This document shows positions 38,560-40,688 of a stretch of DNA of 40,688 bases, one piece after another (positions within the stretch are counted from its first letter, which is position 1; each line of letters opens with the position of its first letter). The stretch comes from Gammaproteobacteria bacterium. Lineage in GTDB: Bacteria > Pseudomonadota > Gammaproteobacteria > Ga0077536. The stretch is taken from positions 1 through 40,688 of the forward strand of contig SHZM01000033.1 in NCBI GenBank assembly GCA_009692265.1, read 5' to 3'. Below the pieces are notes generated by a model that did not search any database, was not told the origin of the DNA, and saw only the letters and a program-made list of their open reading frames with translations. A program made the position numbers and the translations under genes.

Positions 38560-38856
38560 CTAGGCCGCACTTAGGAAATCGATAGTGAAGCCGTCTTTTA
38601 GACTCACATAGGCTTTCTTCCAACCTTGGCGAACCCCGACCCGGCCCTTAAATTGTTTAGTACGCGGTGCCACGTTCAACACGCGGACACTTGCGACTTG
38701 CACAGTGAATAGCTGCTCTACCGCAGCCTTGATCTCTGGCTTAGTCGCGTCATTCAATACCTTGAAAACGTATTGGTTATGCTTGTCCCCAAGGCGCGTC
38801 GCTTTTTCCGACATCTGTGGGGCGACTAGGACTTGTAGTAAGCGTTCGGGTGTCAT
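38560..38856 (-). CDS. rplW: 50S ribosomal protein L23
   Basis: L23 (98 residues) docks trigger factor and SRP at the tunnel exit. It has [39 protein letters not shown] and the loop [18 protein letters not shown]. The ATG overlaps the rplD stop, and AGGAGC lies upstream. Confidence 0.97.
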   Translation of the reverse strand: MTPERLLQVLVAPQMSEKATRLGDKHNQYVFKVLNDATKPEIKAAVEQLFTVQVASVRVLNVAPRTKQFKGRVGVRQGWKKAYVSLKDGFTIDFLSAA

Positions 38857-39473
38857 GACAGTTGCTCCTGCAGGCGGGTCAACGCGGCTTGGCTGACGAC
38901 GACCTTCGCAAACGAGATGAGCAGTGCGGGATCTAGCGCATCGACATCAGCGAGCCCCACCCAGTGCAAGTTGCGCGCGGAAAGGTAGAGCGAGTCGGAG
39001 ACTTCATCGCCGAGCAACAACACATCGGTCAGCCCCAAACGGCCCAGGGTTTCAATTAACAGCTTAGTTTTTGTCTCCTGGACGTCCAAATTATCCACGA
39101 CTAACAAACGCTCCTGGCGAATAAGTTCCGACAGGATCGACCGCAGCGCGCCTCGATACATTTTGCGATTTACTTTTTGCTCGAAGGAACGTGGTTGCGC
39201 GGCAAACGCGCGCCCACCGGAACGCCACAATGGTCCGCGAGAAGTACCTGCACGTGCGCGGCCCATGCCCTTTTGCTTCCACGGTTTCGCGCCACCGCCC
39301 CTGACTTCGGCGCGTGTCTTTTGTGCCTTCGTGCCTTGGCGAGCGCCCGCGAAGTACGCTGTCACGATCTGGTGAACGAGAGCTTCTTTATAGGGTTGCC
39401 CGAATACAGTGTCGGCGACCGCCAAATTACCGGCTGGCGAGCCGTTGGCAAACGAGTGTATTAGTAGTTCCAT
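38853..39473 (-). CDS. rplD: 50S ribosomal protein L4
   Basis: L4 (206 residues; 201 in E. coli) assembles the 50S and in E. coli represses the S10 operon. The tunnel loop has KTRAEVRGGGAKPWKQKGMG and RAGTSRGPLWRSGG. TGAGGT precedes the ATG, and the stop overlaps rplW (ATGA). Confidence 0.98.
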   Translation of the reverse strand: MELLIHSFANGSPAGNLAVADTVFGQPYKEALVHQIVTAYFAGARQGTKAQKTRAEVRGGGAKPWKQKGMGRARAGTSRGPLWRSGGRAFAAQPRSFEQKVNRKMYRGALRSILSELIRQERLLVVDNLDVQETKTKLLIETLGRLGLTDVLLLGDEVSDSLYLSARNLHWVGLADVDALDPALLISFAKVVVSQAALTRLQEQLS

Positions 39474-39478
39474 AAACC

Positions 39479-40135
39479 TCAGCCTTGTCCAGCCGTGTGG
39501 CTTTTGACCGACGGTTTAATCAGTACGTCGCCACCTTTTGAGCCAGGAACCGCACCTTTAATCAGCAACAGGTTCCGCTCTGCATCGACTCGTGCGACTT
39601 GCAGGAGTTGAGTAGTGCGTTGGACATTCCCCATGTGGCCGGACATGCGCTTGCCCTTGATTACACGGCCTGGGGTTTGGCGCTGACCGATAGAGCCAGG
39701 CGAACGATGTGACAGCGAATTTCCGTGCGTCGCATCCCCCATGCTGAAATTATGTCGTTTAATCGTACCGGCAAAACCTTTACCAACCGTCACTCCAGTC
39801 ACGTCTACGAGCTGTCCTGCACTAAACATGTCGACTTTGAGTTCCGCGCCGGTTTGCAGATCCGCGCCTTCGCTTTCGCCGAGTCTAAATTCCCATAAAC
39901 CGCGACCTACCGATGCCGCCGCTTTCGCGTAGACCCCACCGTCGGGTTTGTTGATTCGGTTACGGTGTTTTGTGCCGGCGGTGACCTGTACGGCCCGATA
40001 GCCATCGGTGTCTATCGACTTTATTCTGGTCACGCGGTTCGGCTCGACTTCGACGACGGTCACCGGGACGGCACGTCCATCATCAGCGTATACCCGCGTC
40101 ATGCCGCGTTTAATTCCAATCAGTCCTAGTGCCAT
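39479..40135 (-). CDS. rplC: 50S ribosomal protein L3
   Basis: L3 (218 residues; 209 in E. coli) lies near the peptidyl transferase centre. It begins [20 protein letters not shown]. Gln151 in [12 protein letters not shown] is the site methylated by PrmB in E. coli. It is five bases upstream of rplD. Confidence 0.98.
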   Translation of the reverse strand: MALGLIGIKRGMTRVYADDGRAVPVTVVEVEPNRVTRIKSIDTDGYRAVQVTAGTKHRNRINKPDGGVYAKAAASVGRGLWEFRLGESEGADLQTGAELKVDMFSAGQLVDVTGVTVGKGFAGTIKRHNFSMGDATHGNSLSHRSPGSIGQRQTPGRVIKGKRMSGHMGNVQRTTQLLQVARVDAERNLLLIKGAVPGSKGGDVLIKPSVKSHTAGQG

Positions 40136-40154
40136 GATCGTTGCCTCTGGGCTC

Positions 40155-40466
40155 TCAGCTCAATTTGATTTGGACGTCGACGCCGGCGGCCAAATCCAGC
40201 TTCATCAGTGCATCGACTGTTTTATCGGTCGGATTCACGATGTCGAGCAGACGTTTGTGCGTTCGAATTTCGTATTGATCTCGTGCGTCCTTATTGGCGT
40301 GCGGCGATGTCAGCACCGTAAACCGCTCGTGTCTGGATGGCAGTGGGATCGGCCCACGGATCTGCGCACCGGTTCGCTTAGCGGTTTCGACGATTTCGCG
40401 CGTTGACTGATCGATCAATCGGTGATCGAACGCCTTGAGCCGTATCCTGATGACCTGTTGGTTCAT
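40155..40466 (-). CDS. rpsJ: 30S ribosomal protein S10 (NusE)
   Basis: S10 (103 residues, as in E. coli) is a head protein and also the NusE factor of antitermination complexes. It has [40 protein letters not shown] and ends in [17 protein letters not shown] precedes the ATG. It opens the S10 cluster and follows tuf by 63 bases with no visible terminator between. Confidence 0.98.
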   Translation of the reverse strand: MNQQVIRIRLKAFDHRLIDQSTREIVETAKRTGAQIRGPIPLPSRHERFTVLTSPHANKDARDQYEIRTHKRLLDIVNPTDKTVDALMKLDLAAGVDVQIKLS

Positions 40467-40529
40467 TTCTGTTTAACCCTTCGACCGTGATATGCGCTTA
40501 GAGGCGGATACCCGATCTAGTTGTTCGTA

Positions 40530-40688
40530 TTAGTCCAGGATCTTCGCGACGACACCGGCACCGACCGTACGTCCACCTTCGCGGATCGCAAAGCGTAAGC
40601 CTTCTTCCATCGCGATCGGGTTGATCAGCTTCACCTGGACCTTTATGTTGTCCCCAGGCATCACCATCTCCACTCCACTCGATAACTC
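40530..40688 (-). CDS. tuf: Elongation factor Tu, C-terminal 52 residues only
   Basis: The leftward frame enters from the right edge and stops with TAA at 40530. It reads [20 protein letters not shown], then [20 protein letters not shown] and ends [11 protein letters not shown], the C-terminus of EF-Tu domain 3. The rest of the gene lies outside the window. tuf before rpsJ is the usual order of the str and S10 operons. Confidence 0.95.
   Translation of the reverse strand, partial: ELSSGVEMVMPGDNIKVQVKLINPIAMEEGLRFAIREGGRTVGAGVVAKILD

Overview
The window is chromosomal DNA of a free-living-type gammaproteobacterium. The reasons are the xseA<>guaBA divergence, the single mreBCD-mrdA-rodA-mltB-rlpA-dacC block, the ybeD-lipB-lipA order, a non-zinc S14, and an uninterrupted S10-spc-alpha ribosomal cluster in gammaproteobacterial order. 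I could not place it in a genus. Almost every base is coding, and there is no rRNA, tRNA, CRISPR array, phage or recognisable insertion sequence.

Layout. 1-612: the 5' end of an unidentified gene, a short direct repeat and a small EthD-like protein. 706-3862: guaA and guaB (GMP synthesis), transcribed leftwards from a promoter next to the divergent xseA (3971-5308). 5319-8947: ydcF/elyC-like gene, then lipA, lipB, ybeD and a yqeC-type selenium-cofactor gene, all leftward; the last four form a tight chain. 9121-13883: a mixed-strand accessory block with a 48-codon two-helix membrane protein, sixA, an unrecognised 378-residue helical protein, a protein made of two cyclic-nucleotide-binding domains, and a yadGH-type ABC exporter. 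13872-23480: the cell-elongation and peptidoglycan block, leftward: mreB, mreC, a 28-codon bridging ORF, mreD, mrdA (PBP2), rodA, mltB, rlpA, dacC and a D-amino-acid aminotransferase. 23743-26941: gatCAB, rightward, ending in a strong bidirectional terminator. 27014-40466: rplQ back to rpsJ, leftward, with the end of tuf at the right edge.

How the genes work together. MreBCD, PBP2 and RodA form the elongasome; MltB, RlpA and DacC trim the wall; Dat makes D-amino acids. In many gammaproteobacteria dacC (with or without dat) is followed directly by ybeD-lipB-lipA. Here the two halves are separated by the 8186-13883 block, so that block looks inserted or rearranged. LipB and LipA make protein-bound lipoate. 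GatCAB corrects misacylated tRNA(Gln)/tRNA(Asn) and stands tail to tail with the ribosomal operons.

Most worth following up: the helical protein, tandem-CNB protein and YadGH group as a possible nucleotide-responsive envelope module; the mreC start, where an ATC codon sits exactly where an ATG is expected behind a strong Shine-Dalgarno sequence; the 28-codon ORF coupled to mreC and mreD at both ends; a Cys-rich version of the PBP2 metal site; and the unlisted 48-residue membrane protein at 9121.
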